From: Euperipatoides rowelli
Taxonomy: Eukaryota > Onychophora > Udeonychophora > Euonychophora > Peripatopsidae
Length of the DNA: 57,665 nt
NCBI GenBank assembly: GCA_003024985.2
Contig: PXIH01S0000678.1
Strand: one strand, 5' to 3'
Within the stretch, counting starts at the first letter, position 1. The number at the start of each line of letters is the position of its first letter. Below the pieces are notes generated by a model. It did no database searches. It was not told the DNA's origin and was given only the letters and a program-made list of their open reading frames with translations. Below are positions 36,865 through 46,521 of the stretch, piece after piece. Position numbers and translations under genes: made by a program.

Positions 36865-37590
36865 ATGGAATATAAAAAGATAATAATCCTATTTAAGGCT
36901 TGGTTAGTACACATTTTAACAGCTTGTGGAACAATCGTCGCTTTCTATTCTATAATTTTCATAGTAGAAAGTAACTATAAAAATCTACTTAAAGCAATAA
37001 CAATTGGCTTAATGATTGATAGTATAGATGGAACCTTTGCAAGAAAATTCAAAGTAAAAAAAAATCTTCCTTTTATTGATGGAACACTAATTGACAATAT
37101 AGTAGACTATCTAAACTATGCATTTATACCAGCAGTATTTTTTTATTACTCAGCATGTTTAAATGAAAATTTTAAAATCCACATCTTAATAGGAGTACTC
37201 TTAGCTTCAATATACCAATTTTCAAGAACAGATGCTAAAACTGAAGATGCTTTCTTTAAAGGCTTTCCTTCTTTATGGAATTTTATTGTAATCATATATA
37301 TTATTTTTGATACTTCAAGTCTATTTAATACTCTTTTAACTCTAGCATGTATAATATTTAGTTTTGTACCGATCAAAGTTATATATCCGACTAGAACTAA
37401 AGCATTTAGACTTTGTAATATACTTACTAGCTTCATATTCTTGATTGCTCTGATTATTGTTTCTTTTTATAATTTATCTGAACTATATTTAGGTATAGTT
37501 CAAATAATTCTTATTAGTTTTCTTATTTATGGTATTCTAGTCAGTCTATACTTAACATATAAACATAAAATAATGAGAATTGAAAATTAA
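36865..37590 (+). CDS. pcs: Phosphatidylcholine synthase
   Basis: The 241-residue membrane protein belongs to the CDP-alcohol phosphatidyltransferases. The catalytic motif DGTFARKFKVKKNLPFIDG...D...D (residues about 55-85) fits DG(x)2AR(x)12G(x)3D(x)3D, the spacing of bacterial Pcs, which condenses CDP-diacylglycerol with host choline to give phosphatidylcholine in one step. About seven hydrophobic helices are present. A good ribosome site (ggagag) precedes it. Phosphatidylcholine is a main borrelial membrane lipid, so the gene is likely important. It is followed 10 bases later by a DedA-like gene. Confidence 0.94.
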   Translation: MEYKKIIILFKAWLVHILTACGTIVAFYSIIFIVESNYKNLLKAITIGLMIDSIDGTFARKFKVKKNLPFIDGTLIDNIVDYLNYAFIPAVFFYYSACLNENFKIHILIGVLLASIYQFSRTDAKTEDAFFKGFPSLWNFIVIIYIIFDTSSLFNTLLTLACIIFSFVPIKVIYPTRTKAFRLCNILTSFIFLIALIIVSFYNLSELYLGIVQIILISFLIYGILVSLYLTYKHKIMRIEN

Positions 37591-37600
37591 AATTAAGTAA

Positions 37601-38200
37601 ATGCAACAAATTATAAACTTTGTAGACTTACATGTAATTTATGCACCTTTTATATTTTTTCTATTATTAATACTAGCAGGATGCAATATTCCAATCTCTG
37701 AAGATGTAATAATTTTAATAGGTGGAGTTTTAGCAAACAGAAATAGAAAATATACTATTTTAATTTACCTAGGGATAGTTTTTGGAGCTTATATTGGTGA
37801 CGTTATGTCATACAACATAGGAAAGTTTTTAGGTAGAAAAATTATTAAAAATAAACATTCTAAAAATAGAATGATAAATAAAATCAATATATACTTTTAT
37901 AAGTATGGGGCTAAAACTTTATTTATTGGAAGGTTCATTCCATTTGGAGTTAGGAACGCTTTATTTATATCTGCTGGAATGGGCAATATGAAATTTAAAG
38001 AATTCCTAATATATGATTTTTTAGCTGCTATTACTTCAATTACTATTTATTTTACTTTAAGTTTCAAGCTTGGAAAAGCTTCTGAAGAAATACTCGACAA
38101 AATAAAAATAATTATTTTCATATTATTTATAATATTTCTGATTATCATATCAACTATTTACTTTATAAAAAAAATTGATTTAAGTAGAAAGAACAAGTAA
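37601..38200 (+). CDS. DedA/SNARE-associated family membrane protein
   Basis: The 199-residue protein has the DedA features: an amphipathic re-entrant segment near LAGCNIPISEDVIILIGG, then GAYIGDVMSYNIGKFLGR and the conserved FIGRFIPFGVRNALFISAGMGNMKF block with its essential arginines. DedA proteins are membrane transporters; some flip undecaprenyl phosphate or phosphatidylethanolamine, or act in proton-driven drug resistance. Which substrate applies here cannot be read from the sequence. It lies in the rdgB-pepF-pcs-dedA operon, and 16 bases later tRNA-Leu begins. By order it is B31 BB_0250. Confidence 0.92.
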   Translation: MQQIINFVDLHVIYAPFIFFLLLILAGCNIPISEDVIILIGGVLANRNRKYTILIYLGIVFGAYIGDVMSYNIGKFLGRKIIKNKHSKNRMINKINIYFYKYGAKTLFIGRFIPFGVRNALFISAGMGNMKFKEFLIYDFLAAITSITIYFTLSFKLGKASEEILDKIKIIIFILFIIFLIIISTIYFIKKIDLSRKNK

Positions 38201-38216
38201 ACTTAATAAATACAAA

Positions 38217-38299
38217 GCTGTGATGGTGGAATGGTAGACACGCTAGCTTGAGGGGCTAGTGAACATAAGTTCGTGCTGGTTCAAATCCGGTTCACAGCA
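38217..38299 (+). tRNA. tRNA-Leu (GAG anticodon)
   Basis: A class II tRNA with the acceptor pair GCTGTGA/TCACAGC, discriminator A, an anticodon stem CTAGC/GCTAG around loop TTGAGGG (anticodon GAG at 38250-38252), a long variable arm and the T arm CTGG-TTCAAAT-CCGG. It reads CUU and CUC codons. CCA is not encoded. It lies just ahead of leuS, the gene for its own synthetase, and immediately after the dedA-like gene, so it may be cut from the same transcript. Confidence 0.95.
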
Positions 38300-38362
38300 T
38301 TTTTATTAAATAATTAAAAACAAAACAATAGATTTAAAATCATAAAAATCTCTAATTTACTT

Positions 38363-38412
38363 TTTGACTAAAAAAATGTATATTAGGTTGGTGGTATTTT
38401 TGGTTAGTCAAA
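38363..38412 (+). promoter_or_regulatory. Long hairpin in the leuS leader
   Basis: The spacer from tRNA-Leu to leuS (38300-38433) contains tttgactaa at 38363 paired with ttagtcaaa ending at 38412. Six further pairs follow after a two-base bulge (aaaaat with attttt) and an 18-base loop rich in GGT. There is no U-tract after it, so it is not a simple terminator. It may mark an RNase processing site, an operator or a leader control element. The ribosome site of leuS (gaagg) lies outside the stem. Confidence 0.55.
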
Positions 38413-38433
38413 TAAAATAATCAGAAGGTTAAA

Positions 38434-40953
38434 ATGAATTCTTATAAATTTAAAGATATAGAAAAAAAATGGCAGGATTTTTGGGAAAAAAATAAAACAT
38501 ATAAAGTAACAGAAAATCCTAAAATTCCTAAGGAGAAAAGGCTTTATTTACTTGATATGTTTCCCTATCCATCTTCAAACGGATTACATGTAGGTCATCC
38601 TGAAGGTTACACAGCAACAGATATATACGGCAGATATAAGCTTTTAAATGGTTTTCATGTTTTACATCCCATGGGTTTTGATAGTTTTGGACTTCCAGCA
38701 GAAAATTACGCCATTCAAACAGGGACACATCCTAGGTATACAACAGAAGATAACATAAAAACATTTAAGAAACAAATAAAATCATTTGGATTTGCGTACG
38801 ATTGGGATAGAGAAATCTCAACACATAAAAGTAGTTATTATAAATGGACACAATGGATATTTTTGAAACTATATAAAAAAGGACTTGCTTACGTAAAAAA
38901 AATACCTGTTTGGTATTGCCCTGAGCTTGGTACAGTACTTTCAAATGAAGAAATAATACAAACAAATGATGGACCGTGCTCCGAGAGAGGTTTTCATAAA
39001 GTAGAGAAAAGACCTCTTAAACAATGGCTTTTAAGAATAACTGAGTATGCAGAAAGGCTTTTAAGCGATCTTGAAGAACTTGACTGGCCAGATTCTGTAA
39101 AAGAAATGCAAAGAAATTGGATAGGTAAATCCGAAGGAGCTGAAATTGAATTCGAGATCGAAAAATCAAATCTAAAAATAACGGTATTTACAACAAGACC
39201 CGATACTATTTTTGGAGTGACCTATTTAGTATTAGCTCCAGAACATGAACTTATTAGTCAAATTACAAAAGAAACATTAAAAAAAGAAGTTGATTCTTAC
39301 ATAGCAAAATCAACACTTAAGAATGAACTAGAACGCAGTGCTCTAATGAAAGAAAAAACTGGCATATTCACAGGTACATATGCTTTAAATCCTATTACAA
39401 ATGAGAAAATAGAAATATGGATAGCTGATTATGTGCTAGGTAATTACGGTAATGGAGCAGTAATGTCTGTTCCAGCACATGATTCAAGAGATTTTGAATT
39501 TGCAAAAAAATATAACCTAAAAATTAAACAAGTCATACATCCTCCATATCCTACTGAAGCCGTTTTTACTAGTGAAGGTACAACTATTAACACAACAGCT
39601 GAATTTAATGGACTTCAAACAAAAGAAATGAAAAAGAAAATCATAGAATGGCTAGAGAAAAACAAAAAAGGAAGAGTTAAAGTAAACTATAAACTCAGAG
39701 ATTGGATTTTCTCAAGACAAAGATATTGGGGAGAGCCAATTCCTATAATGTTTGATTTAGAAAGTAATGAATATCCCTTAGAAGAAAAAGCATTACCTTT
39801 AAAGTTGCCAGAAGTCAAAGACTACAAGCCTTCTGGTACAGGCGAATCTCCACTTGCAGGAATTGAAACGTGGGTCAACATAGAAATAAATAACAAAAAA
39901 TACAAACTAGAAACAAATACCATGCCACAATGGGCAGGCTCTAGCTGGTATTACTTAAGGTATCTTGATCCACACAATGAAAATGAATTTGCAAATAAAG
40001 AAAAAATTGAATATTGGATGCCTGTTGATCTTTACATTGGAGGAACAGAACACTCAGTTTTACATCTTCTTTATGCTAGATTTTGGCATAAAGTTCTTTA
40101 TGACCTTAATTTAGTAAATACAAAAGAGCCTTTTAAAAAGCTTATTAACCAAGGTATGATCACATCATTTGCATATGAAGATTCAAATGGTATTTTGGTA
40201 CCCAATGATGAAATAATAGAAGAAAAAGGAAAATTTTTCCATAAAAAAGACAAAAGAGAACTAAAAAGAATAATAGCAAAAATGTCAAAATCATTAAAAA
40301 ATGTAATCAATCCAGACAACATTGTAGAAGAATATGGTGCAGACTCAATGAGAATGTATGAAATGTTTATGGGTCCTTTAACAGATAGTAAGCCTTGGAA
40401 TACGCAAGGTCTAATTGGAATTCACAGATTTCTAAATAAAACCTGGAATTGGGCTAAAAAAGAACTCACTTACGAACAAGCCCCAAAAGAACTTTTATCT
40501 ATTTTACAAAAAACAATAAAAAAAGTTAGTGAAGATACAAATAATCTTAATTTTAATACAGCAATTGCTAGCATGATGATATTTATAAATGAGGCTAGTC
40601 AGTATGGAAAGAATTATTATAACGTTTTAAAAATTTTCATTGTTCTTTTAGCTCCTTATGCTCCACACATGTCAGAAGAACTGTGGGAGCAAATCGGAGA
40701 AATTCCTAGTCTTTTTAAAAATGCAACTTGGCCTAGTTATGACGATAAGCTAATAATTGATGAAATTAAAACAATAGTATTTCAAATTAATGGGAAAATT
40801 AAAAATAGAATTATCCTTAAAAAAGGAATCAATGAAGAATCTTTAAGGCAATTAGCTCTCAATGACAGTAAAATTATTAAAAATATTAACAATAAAGAAA
40901 TCTTAAAAATAATAATAGTAAAAGACAAATTAGTTAACATAGTAGTTAAGTAA
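38434..40953 (+). CDS. leuS: Leucyl-tRNA synthetase
   Basis: The 839-residue class Ia enzyme charges tRNA-Leu, one gene for which lies immediately upstream. The HIGH motif appears as NGLHVGHPEGYT near residue 49; the CP1 editing domain contains TTRPDTIFGVTY near 252 and SVPAHDSRDFEFA near 345, with the editing Asp; the KMSKS loop is AKMSKSLKN near 620. The anticodon and C-terminal domains complete a normal length. The ATG has gaagg seven bases upstream. It is followed 14 bases later by the RND transporter gene. Confidence 0.97.
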   Translation: MNSYKFKDIEKKWQDFWEKNKTYKVTENPKIPKEKRLYLLDMFPYPSSNGLHVGHPEGYTATDIYGRYKLLNGFHVLHPMGFDSFGLPAENYAIQTGTHPRYTTEDNIKTFKKQIKSFGFAYDWDREISTHKSSYYKWTQWIFLKLYKKGLAYVKKIPVWYCPELGTVLSNEEIIQTNDGPCSERGFHKVEKRPLKQWLLRITEYAERLLSDLEELDWPDSVKEMQRNWIGKSEGAEIEFEIEKSNLKITVFTTRPDTIFGVTYLVLAPEHELISQITKETLKKEVDSYIAKSTLKNELERSALMKEKTGIFTGTYALNPITNEKIEIWIADYVLGNYGNGAVMSVPAHDSRDFEFAKKYNLKIKQVIHPPYPTEAVFTSEGTTINTTAEFNGLQTKEMKKKIIEWLEKNKKGRVKVNYKLRDWIFSRQRYWGEPIPIMFDLESNEYPLEEKALPLKLPEVKDYKPSGTGESPLAGIETWVNIEINNKKYKLETNTMPQWAGSSWYYLRYLDPHNENEFANKEKIEYWMPVDLYIGGTEHSVLHLLYARFWHKVLYDLNLVNTKEPFKKLINQGMITSFAYEDSNGILVPNDEIIEEKGKFFHKKDKRELKRIIAKMSKSLKNVINPDNIVEEYGADSMRMYEMFMGPLTDSKPWNTQGLIGIHRFLNKTWNWAKKELTYEQAPKELLSILQKTIKKVSEDTNNLNFNTAIASMMIFINEASQYGKNYYNVLKIFIVLLAPYAPHMSEELWEQIGEIPSLFKNATWPSYDDKLIIDEIKTIVFQINGKIKNRIILKKGINEESLRQLALNDSKIIKNINNKEILKIIIVKDKLVNIVVK

Positions 40954-40967
40954 AAAAGAGGCAAAGA

Positions 40968-43241
40968 ATGAATTTTGAAGAATTCAATGTTAAACATAGA
41001 ATTTTAATATTAATATTATTTCTAATAATAACTATTTTTTTTAGCTTCTTTGTGAAAAAATCAAAATTTGACTCTAATATCTTAGGATTAATACCCAAAA
41101 CTGAAGAAACTAAACATTTAAGTTCAAGCTCTGCACTCTCAACAATAGTTATTTTTCAAGACAAAGAAAATATTTTTAAGAAAGAGAATTTTGAAAAAAT
41201 CAATATAATATCCAAAAAAATCATAGACATACTGAAACTTCCTGAATCTTCTATTACAAGTGTGTTTTCATATTTCCCTCAGTTTAAAAAGAGTAGCTAC
41301 ACAGACACAGATATGCAATTAATGCAAACAAAAATTAACAGCACTGATTTTGTAAAAAAATTGTTATTCAATTCTTCAGAAAATTTAATGTACATAGCAA
41401 TAGTACCATCACAAGCTGATAAAATTAACTTTGATCATAGCCTCAAAACAGAACTCGAAAACATGGAAAAGGAAGTAAAAAAATATGAAAATGATGATTT
41501 TAAAATTTATCTAACAGGAGACCTTATTGTAAGAGAGAAAATTTTAAATTATATGGCTGATGATCTTATTACTTTAGGTCCTTTGGCTACTTTTATAGTT
41601 ATTTTTTCTCTTTTTATAATTACAAAAAATATTTTTGGGGCCTTAACTCCCATATTAGTAGCTCTCCCTGCATTAATTTGGACTTTTGGTCTAAAAGCAA
41701 TACTTAATTCTCCTATTACGGTCCCTGAAATTCCCATGATTGTTTTGCTTATTTCAATAGGTTGTTCAGATGCTGTACATATAATAAATGAAATATTAAA
41801 AATAACACAAAAAGAACCTCTATCTGCAAAACTTATCATCAACATAATGAGAAAATTAAAAGTACCAATAATACTAACCTCATTAACTACAGCATTTGGA
41901 TTTTTATCACTAGCAAGTTCCTCAATAAATGCATACAAGTACATGGGAATTTTCATGGCCTTTGGGGTAATGATTGCTATGTCAATTTCTATTTTTGTAC
42001 TTCCTGGCATTTTAATAAAAATACCTTTTAAAGTAAGAAAACAAAAGCTAAATCAAACTTTAAAAACTCCATTATTAGAAATTTTTGCAAAGTCTAATGC
42101 AAAATTTACAAAAATCATTATTGAAAAGAAATATATATCTCTAACAGTAATTATTGTGGTATTCACAATATCCATAATAGGACTATTCAAAATAGAAACA
42201 AACTTCAATGAGATTGATTACTTTAAAGAATCTACTTCAGTAAAGAAAACAGTAAATCTTATGAAAAAAGAATTGGGTGGTATTTCTGTTTTTACAATTA
42301 AACTACAAGGTAAATCAGGTGAATTTAAAAAAAGTAACATGATTGAAAAATTAGATAATTTAACAAATAAAATTAATGATTATTCAACAAAAACTCAAAC
42401 TAATGCAATAAATGAAGTTATAAAATTAATGAATTTCAAAATTAAAAAAGAAGATCCACGGGAATACAAGCTTCCTTCAAACCGCTTAGTTATTAATCAA
42501 TTACTTTCACTAATCAACAGAAGTTTTCAAATGAGTAAAATGAAGTCTATGTATGTAAATGAAGATTGGTCTAACTTATTAATAATTATTCGTTTAGAAG
42601 ATGCCTCAACACAAGGAATAACTTCTTTTTCACAATACTCTAAGAAATTATTAGAAGAGCATATGCCTGGAATTAAATATAACTTTGGAGGAATGCACGA
42701 TAAAATAATAATAAGTAAGACCATGGTTAGGGAACAAATTATAAATATATTGACAACCTTAATTTCAATATCATTATTACTAATGGTATTCTTCAAATCA
42801 TTTAAGACAGGGTTAATAATTGCAATTCCAGTTGCTTGGTCTGTATTCTTAAACTTTGCAGTCATGAAATTATTTGGACTAACATTAAATCCTGGAACAG
42901 CAACAATAGCCTCTGTTAGTATGGGAATAGGTGTAGATTATTCTATCCACTTTTATAGTGCATTCAAAAGACATTACTATACATTAAAAAACTATAAAAG
43001 TTCACTATTGAAAGCAATCATGACAGTATTCAACGGAATCTTTGCAAATTCAGTTTCAGTGGGCATTGGTTTTGCAACACTTATACTTTCATCGTACAAA
43101 ATTATTGCAACACTTGGAGCAATTATTACATTTACAATGCTTACAACTTCTGTTGCAGCTCTAACAATATTACCATTTCTAATATATCTATTTAAACCTA
43201 CTATCAAAACCAAAGTAAACAAAGATTTTAGATTAGTATGA
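40968..43241 (+). CDS. RND superfamily (MMPL/HpnN-like) membrane protein
   Basis: The 757-residue protein has two similar halves, each with one helix, a large periplasmic loop and five or six grouped helices (helices at about 14-34, 200-360, 395-415 and 600-745). The sterol-sensing/MMPL-type segments ISIGCSDAVHIINEIL and SMGIGVDYSIHFYSAFKRH mark helix 4 of each half, including the GxxxD-type proton-relay Asp. This is a proton-driven exporter family for lipids or drugs; the substrate is unknown. It follows leuS by 14 bases, and its ribosome site is aaagaggc. By order it is B31 BB_0252. Confidence 0.92.
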   Translation: MNFEEFNVKHRILILILFLIITIFFSFFVKKSKFDSNILGLIPKTEETKHLSSSSALSTIVIFQDKENIFKKENFEKINIISKKIIDILKLPESSITSVFSYFPQFKKSSYTDTDMQLMQTKINSTDFVKKLLFNSSENLMYIAIVPSQADKINFDHSLKTELENMEKEVKKYENDDFKIYLTGDLIVREKILNYMADDLITLGPLATFIVIFSLFIITKNIFGALTPILVALPALIWTFGLKAILNSPITVPEIPMIVLLISIGCSDAVHIINEILKITQKEPLSAKLIINIMRKLKVPIILTSLTTAFGFLSLASSSINAYKYMGIFMAFGVMIAMSISIFVLPGILIKIPFKVRKQKLNQTLKTPLLEIFAKSNAKFTKIIIEKKYISLTVIIVVFTISIIGLFKIETNFNEIDYFKESTSVKKTVNLMKKELGGISVFTIKLQGKSGEFKKSNMIEKLDNLTNKINDYSTKTQTNAINEVIKLMNFKIKKEDPREYKLPSNRLVINQLLSLINRSFQMSKMKSMYVNEDWSNLLIIIRLEDASTQGITSFSQYSKKLLEEHMPGIKYNFGGMHDKIIISKTMVREQIINILTTLISISLLLMVFFKSFKTGLIIAIPVAWSVFLNFAVMKLFGLTLNPGTATIASVSMGIGVDYSIHFYSAFKRHYYTLKNYKSSLLKAIMTVFNGIFANSVSVGIGFATLILSSYKIIATLGAIITFTMLTTSVAALTILPFLIYLFKPTIKTKVNKDFRLV

Positions 43242-43246
43242 AACAA

Positions 43247-43282
43247 AATAAATTAGAATAAAAGAATAAATTAGAATAAAAG
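43247..43282. repeat. 18-bp perfect tandem duplication at the lon 3' end
   Basis: The unit aataaattagaataaaag occurs at 43247-43264 and again at 43265-43282. The right copy holds the last lon codons and its stop; the left copy lies in the spacer toward the convergent RND gene. The copies are identical. Confidence 0.95.
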
Positions 43283-45703
43283 CTTAATTACTTCATCCAT
43301 GTTAGAAACTAAATGAAATATAATACCATCTTTTATAGTCATGCTTATTTGTTCAAGATTAACTAAATTAGACCTTGGAAGTATAATATACTTTATTCCA
43401 TTTCTTTTTGCTGCAATAATTTTTTCTTTAAGTCCACCTATTGCCATTACGTTCCCAGTTAAAGAAAGTTCTCCGGTCATAGCAAGATGAGGCTTTACAC
43501 ACCTATTTAGTGCAAGAGAAATTAACGTACTTGCTAAGGTAATACCTGCTGAAGGTCCATCTTTTGGTATTGCTCCCTCAGGAAGATGTATGTGAACCAT
43601 ATATTTTTCAAAAAATTCCTTTTCTATCAATAGCTTATCTCTTATACTATTAACATATGTATATGCAATACTTGCGGACTCTTTCATTACTTCTCCTAAG
43701 CTACCTGTAAGCTTAATACCAGGAGTAGTTGATTCTGTTTTTACAGATTCAACTATCAAAATAGAACCACCAAAATTTGTCCATGCAAGACCCACTACTA
43801 TACCAGAATTTAAATTAGTGAGTAATTCATCTTTGCGAAAAACTGGAATGCTTATGTACTCCTCTAGGTTATCGCTTGTTATGCTATACGCGTTAACAGC
43901 TTGATTCTCTAAAAGCTTTCTTGCAATTTTTCTACAAACCTTATTCAAATATTTCTCGAAAGTTCTTATCCCACTATCCCTAGCATACTTTTCAACAATC
44001 TCAGTCAAAGAAGAAGTTTGAAATTTAATATTATCTTTAGTTAACCCGTTCTCTTTTAATATCTTAGGAATTAAATATTTCCTTGCTATTTCTACTTTCT
44101 CAAGATCAACATATCCAGATAACTCAATAATTTCCATTCTATTTAGCAATGGAGAAGGGATTGTACCCAAAGAATTTGCAGTTAAAATGAATACAACACT
44201 AGAAATATCAAAAGGAAGATCAAGATAATTATCCCTGAAATTTATATTTTGTTCAGGATCTAAAACCTCTAATAATGTAGCAAAAGGATCACCAATACTT
44301 GAAGCAGAAACCTTATCTATTTCATCTATTAAAAAAACAGGCGCATTAGTCTTTACTATTCTTAAACCTTGTATTATTTTTCCTGGAAGAGAGCCAACGT
44401 AAGTTCTTCTATGTCCTTTAATTTCTGCCTCATCCCTCATTCCACCAACAGAAAATCTAAAAAATTTTGTTTTCAATACTTCAGCAATAACCTTACCTAT
44501 TGAAGTTTTACCAATACCTGGAGGACCTACAAGCAGTATGATAGTACCGCTCTTATTTCGTATAAGCTTCAAAACAGAAATATACTCGAGTATTCGATCT
44601 TTAACTTCATCCATTCCATAATAATTTTTATCTAAAATTTTTTTAGCTTTACTAAGGTCTAGTTTATCAAAATTTACTTTCGTATCTTTCCAAGGAAGTT
44701 CTGTTATAAGTTCAAGATAATTCCTGCTAACGACATATTCTGATGAACTTACTTCAAGATAAGAAAATTTTTCCAATTCTGCCCCGACTACCTCTAAAAC
44801 CTCTCCCTTTAAATTAAGTAAAGCAATTTTCTTCTTCAATTTAATAAGTTCTACACTTTTCTCATTACCAACCCCAAGTTCAGCTTTTATTGCTTTGAGC
44901 TCTTCTTTTAAAAAAAACTCTTTTTGCTGTTGTTTAAGCTTTTCCTGAATAGTATTAGAAATTTTATTTTGAACCTCTATCAAATTCAATTCTTCATAAA
45001 TAAGTTCCAAAACCTTATTAAGCCTTTTTTTTATATCTAAGGTCTCTAATACTTCTTGATAAGCTTCCTTTGAAACAGCAAGTAAAGAAGCTACAGTATC
45101 ACACAACTTACTCTTATCATCTATGTTTACTATATTAAGCTGCATTTCAGGCATTTTTTTGTAAGAGAGTATTTCTTTTATTTTAAGAATAATGTTGCCA
45201 TAAAGTGCCTTAACCTCAATATCATTCATATCAGTATAAACTTCTTCTAAATATTCAACTTCTATTATTGGAAACTTTTCATTGATTATAAGTTTTAAAA
45301 ACTTAACTCGATCAATAATAGAAACAAATATATGATACCCTCCATCTGGCAAATTTATCTTTTTAATTATCTTACCAATAACACCTATCTCATAAATATC
45401 CTTATCATAGTTAACTTGTAAACGACTATCATTATCATGCTTATCTAAATATTTACTTTTTAAAACAAATAAAGAAATAAAACTATTTCCTTGTATAGCA
45501 TAATCAACCGCTTTAATATCTTGAGTAGATAAAGTGACTATTGGAATAAACATTCCAGGCAATATTGGATGATAAGAAACTACAATTAAAGGTATTCTTG
45601 AAGGTTTGTCGAAATGAGGAAGTAGTTCTCCAGACTCCATTTCTTTTTTTTCTTCTTCTAAGTCTTTTAATAAATCATCAACACCTTTTCTTTTCGGCTT
45701 CAT
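43271..45703 (-). CDS. lon: ATP-dependent protease La (Lon-1)
   Basis: The 810-residue hexameric protease has the N-terminal substrate domain (about residues 40-245), a coiled-coil segment, an AAA+ module with Walker [11 protein letters not shown] and Walker [11 protein letters not shown], and the proteolytic domain with [12 protein letters not shown] (catalytic Ser) followed by the [12 protein letters not shown] catalytic Lys. Borrelia has two Lon proteins; this position corresponds to BB_0253. I use ATG 45703; ATG 45712 (three residues longer) and 45736 are possible, as aaggag lies at 45715-45720. It is divergent from the RecO-like gene. Confidence 0.96.
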   Translation of the reverse strand: MKPKRKGVDDLLKDLEEEKKEMESGELLPHFDKPSRIPLIVVSYHPILPGMFIPIVTLSTQDIKAVDYAIQGNSFISLFVLKSKYLDKHDNDSRLQVNYDKDIYEIGVIGKIIKKINLPDGGYHIFVSIIDRVKFLKLIINEKFPIIEVEYLEEVYTDMNDIEVKALYGNIILKIKEILSYKKMPEMQLNIVNIDDKSKLCDTVASLLAVSKEAYQEVLETLDIKKRLNKVLELIYEELNLIEVQNKISNTIQEKLKQQQKEFFLKEELKAIKAELGVGNEKSVELIKLKKKIALLNLKGEVLEVVGAELEKFSYLEVSSSEYVVSRNYLELITELPWKDTKVNFDKLDLSKAKKILDKNYYGMDEVKDRILEYISVLKLIRNKSGTIILLVGPPGIGKTSIGKVIAEVLKTKFFRFSVGGMRDEAEIKGHRRTYVGSLPGKIIQGLRIVKTNAPVFLIDEIDKVSASSIGDPFATLLEVLDPEQNINFRDNYLDLPFDISSVVFILTANSLGTIPSPLLNRMEIIELSGYVDLEKVEIARKYLIPKILKENGLTKDNIKFQTSSLTEIVEKYARDSGIRTFEKYLNKVCRKIARKLLENQAVNAYSITSDNLEEYISIPVFRKDELLTNLNSGIVVGLAWTNFGGSILIVESVKTESTTPGIKLTGSLGEVMKESASIAYTYVNSIRDKLLIEKEFFEKYMVHIHLPEGAIPKDGPSAGITLASTLISLALNRCVKPHLAMTGELSLTGNVMAIGGLKEKIIAAKRNGIKYIILPRSNLVNLEQISMTIKDGIIFHLVSNMDEVIKLLF

Positions 45704-45773
45704 GAAAGTCATAACTCCTTCATTTTTAAAAAACATTAATTAGATTATAACAAAATATTACTTTAAAACAAAT

Positions 45774-45804
45774 TTGATTTAATAATTAAAGCTTTTGGTA
45801 TAAA
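45774..45804 (+). promoter_or_regulatory. Candidate promoter for the recO-like/recJ operon
   Basis: TTGATT at 45774-45779 and TATAAA at 45799-45804 stand 19 bases apart, just ahead of the ATG at 45814. Spacing is one or two bases longer than ideal and the -10 box is very close to the start codon, which would give a nearly leaderless message. The spacer also has to serve lon in the other direction. Confidence 0.3.
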
Positions 45805-45813
45805 ATAACTATA

Positions 45814-46503
45814 ATGCAGTTTAATAAAATAAATGCTATTATCATAAGCTCTCATAAACAAACAACTTATTATTTTATTTCATTATTCTCAAAACAAGGA
45901 ATTATGAATTCCATAATTTACAATTCCTATGTAAAAAAAAATAATTTAATAATAAACAACTTAATAGAAGGGAAATTTGAAATTAAGTTTGAAAATAATT
46001 TGTCTAACATAATAGAAATAAATGAAGAGTGTTTTTTACTTAAAAACCCTACTTATGAAAAACTACTAATAGTTAATACATGGATAAAGCTAATTATTTT
46101 AAGTTTTGATACAGGTGAAATGTATGATGTACTTTTAAGTCTAGTTAAAACTCTCAATAATACTGAACCTGATAAGTCAGAATATATTGACATTCAATAT
46201 AAAGTAATGTTTTTAATAACAAAAAAGGTATTCCAATTAAATAAATATTGCGTCCTTTGTAAAAAACAAATAAAAGATAATTTATACTATAATTATGAAA
46301 TTGATAATTTTTACTGTATAAATTGTACTAAAAACAAGGTTTGTTATATTGATCAAGGAAGTTTTAATTATTTAAACTTTATAACTAAACAAACAATAAA
46401 TGCTGCTTTTTTAAACATAAAATTGAATGAAAAATCAAAAAATTTAATAAAACTTCTTCTAAAAAACAAAATAAATTCTATTTTTGAAAAAAGTATATTA
46501 TAA
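45814..46503 (+). CDS. recO: RecO-like recombination mediator protein
   Basis: The 229-residue product is weakly conserved but shows a RecO layout: an N-terminal OB-like domain (NAIIISSHKQTTYYFISLFSKQG resembles the IVL...GE...KIVTLLTREHG start), a helical middle, and a zinc-finger region KYCVLCKKQIKDN...FYCINCTKNK with two CxxC pairs at the expected place, about residues 147-172. RecO loads RecA onto SSB-coated DNA. Annotation is by pattern only. I do not recall an annotated RecO in B31. It lies 18 bases ahead of recJ, a functional partner in the RecFOR pathway, and seems to share its operon. Confidence 0.65.
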   Translation: MQFNKINAIIISSHKQTTYYFISLFSKQGIMNSIIYNSYVKKNNLIINNLIEGKFEIKFENNLSNIIEINEECFLLKNPTYEKLLIVNTWIKLIILSFDTGEMYDVLLSLVKTLNNTEPDKSEYIDIQYKVMFLITKKVFQLNKYCVLCKKQIKDNLYYNYEIDNFYCINCTKNKVCYIDQGSFNYLNFITKQTINAAFLNIKLNEKSKNLIKLLLKNKINSIFEKSIL

Positions 46504-46521
46504 TAAGGAAAAACTATAGAT

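Noticed and set aside
38363-38412. T-box riboswitch ahead of leuS
   Set aside because: There is no T-box core sequence, specifier loop or terminator/antiterminator pair; only the single hairpin is supported.
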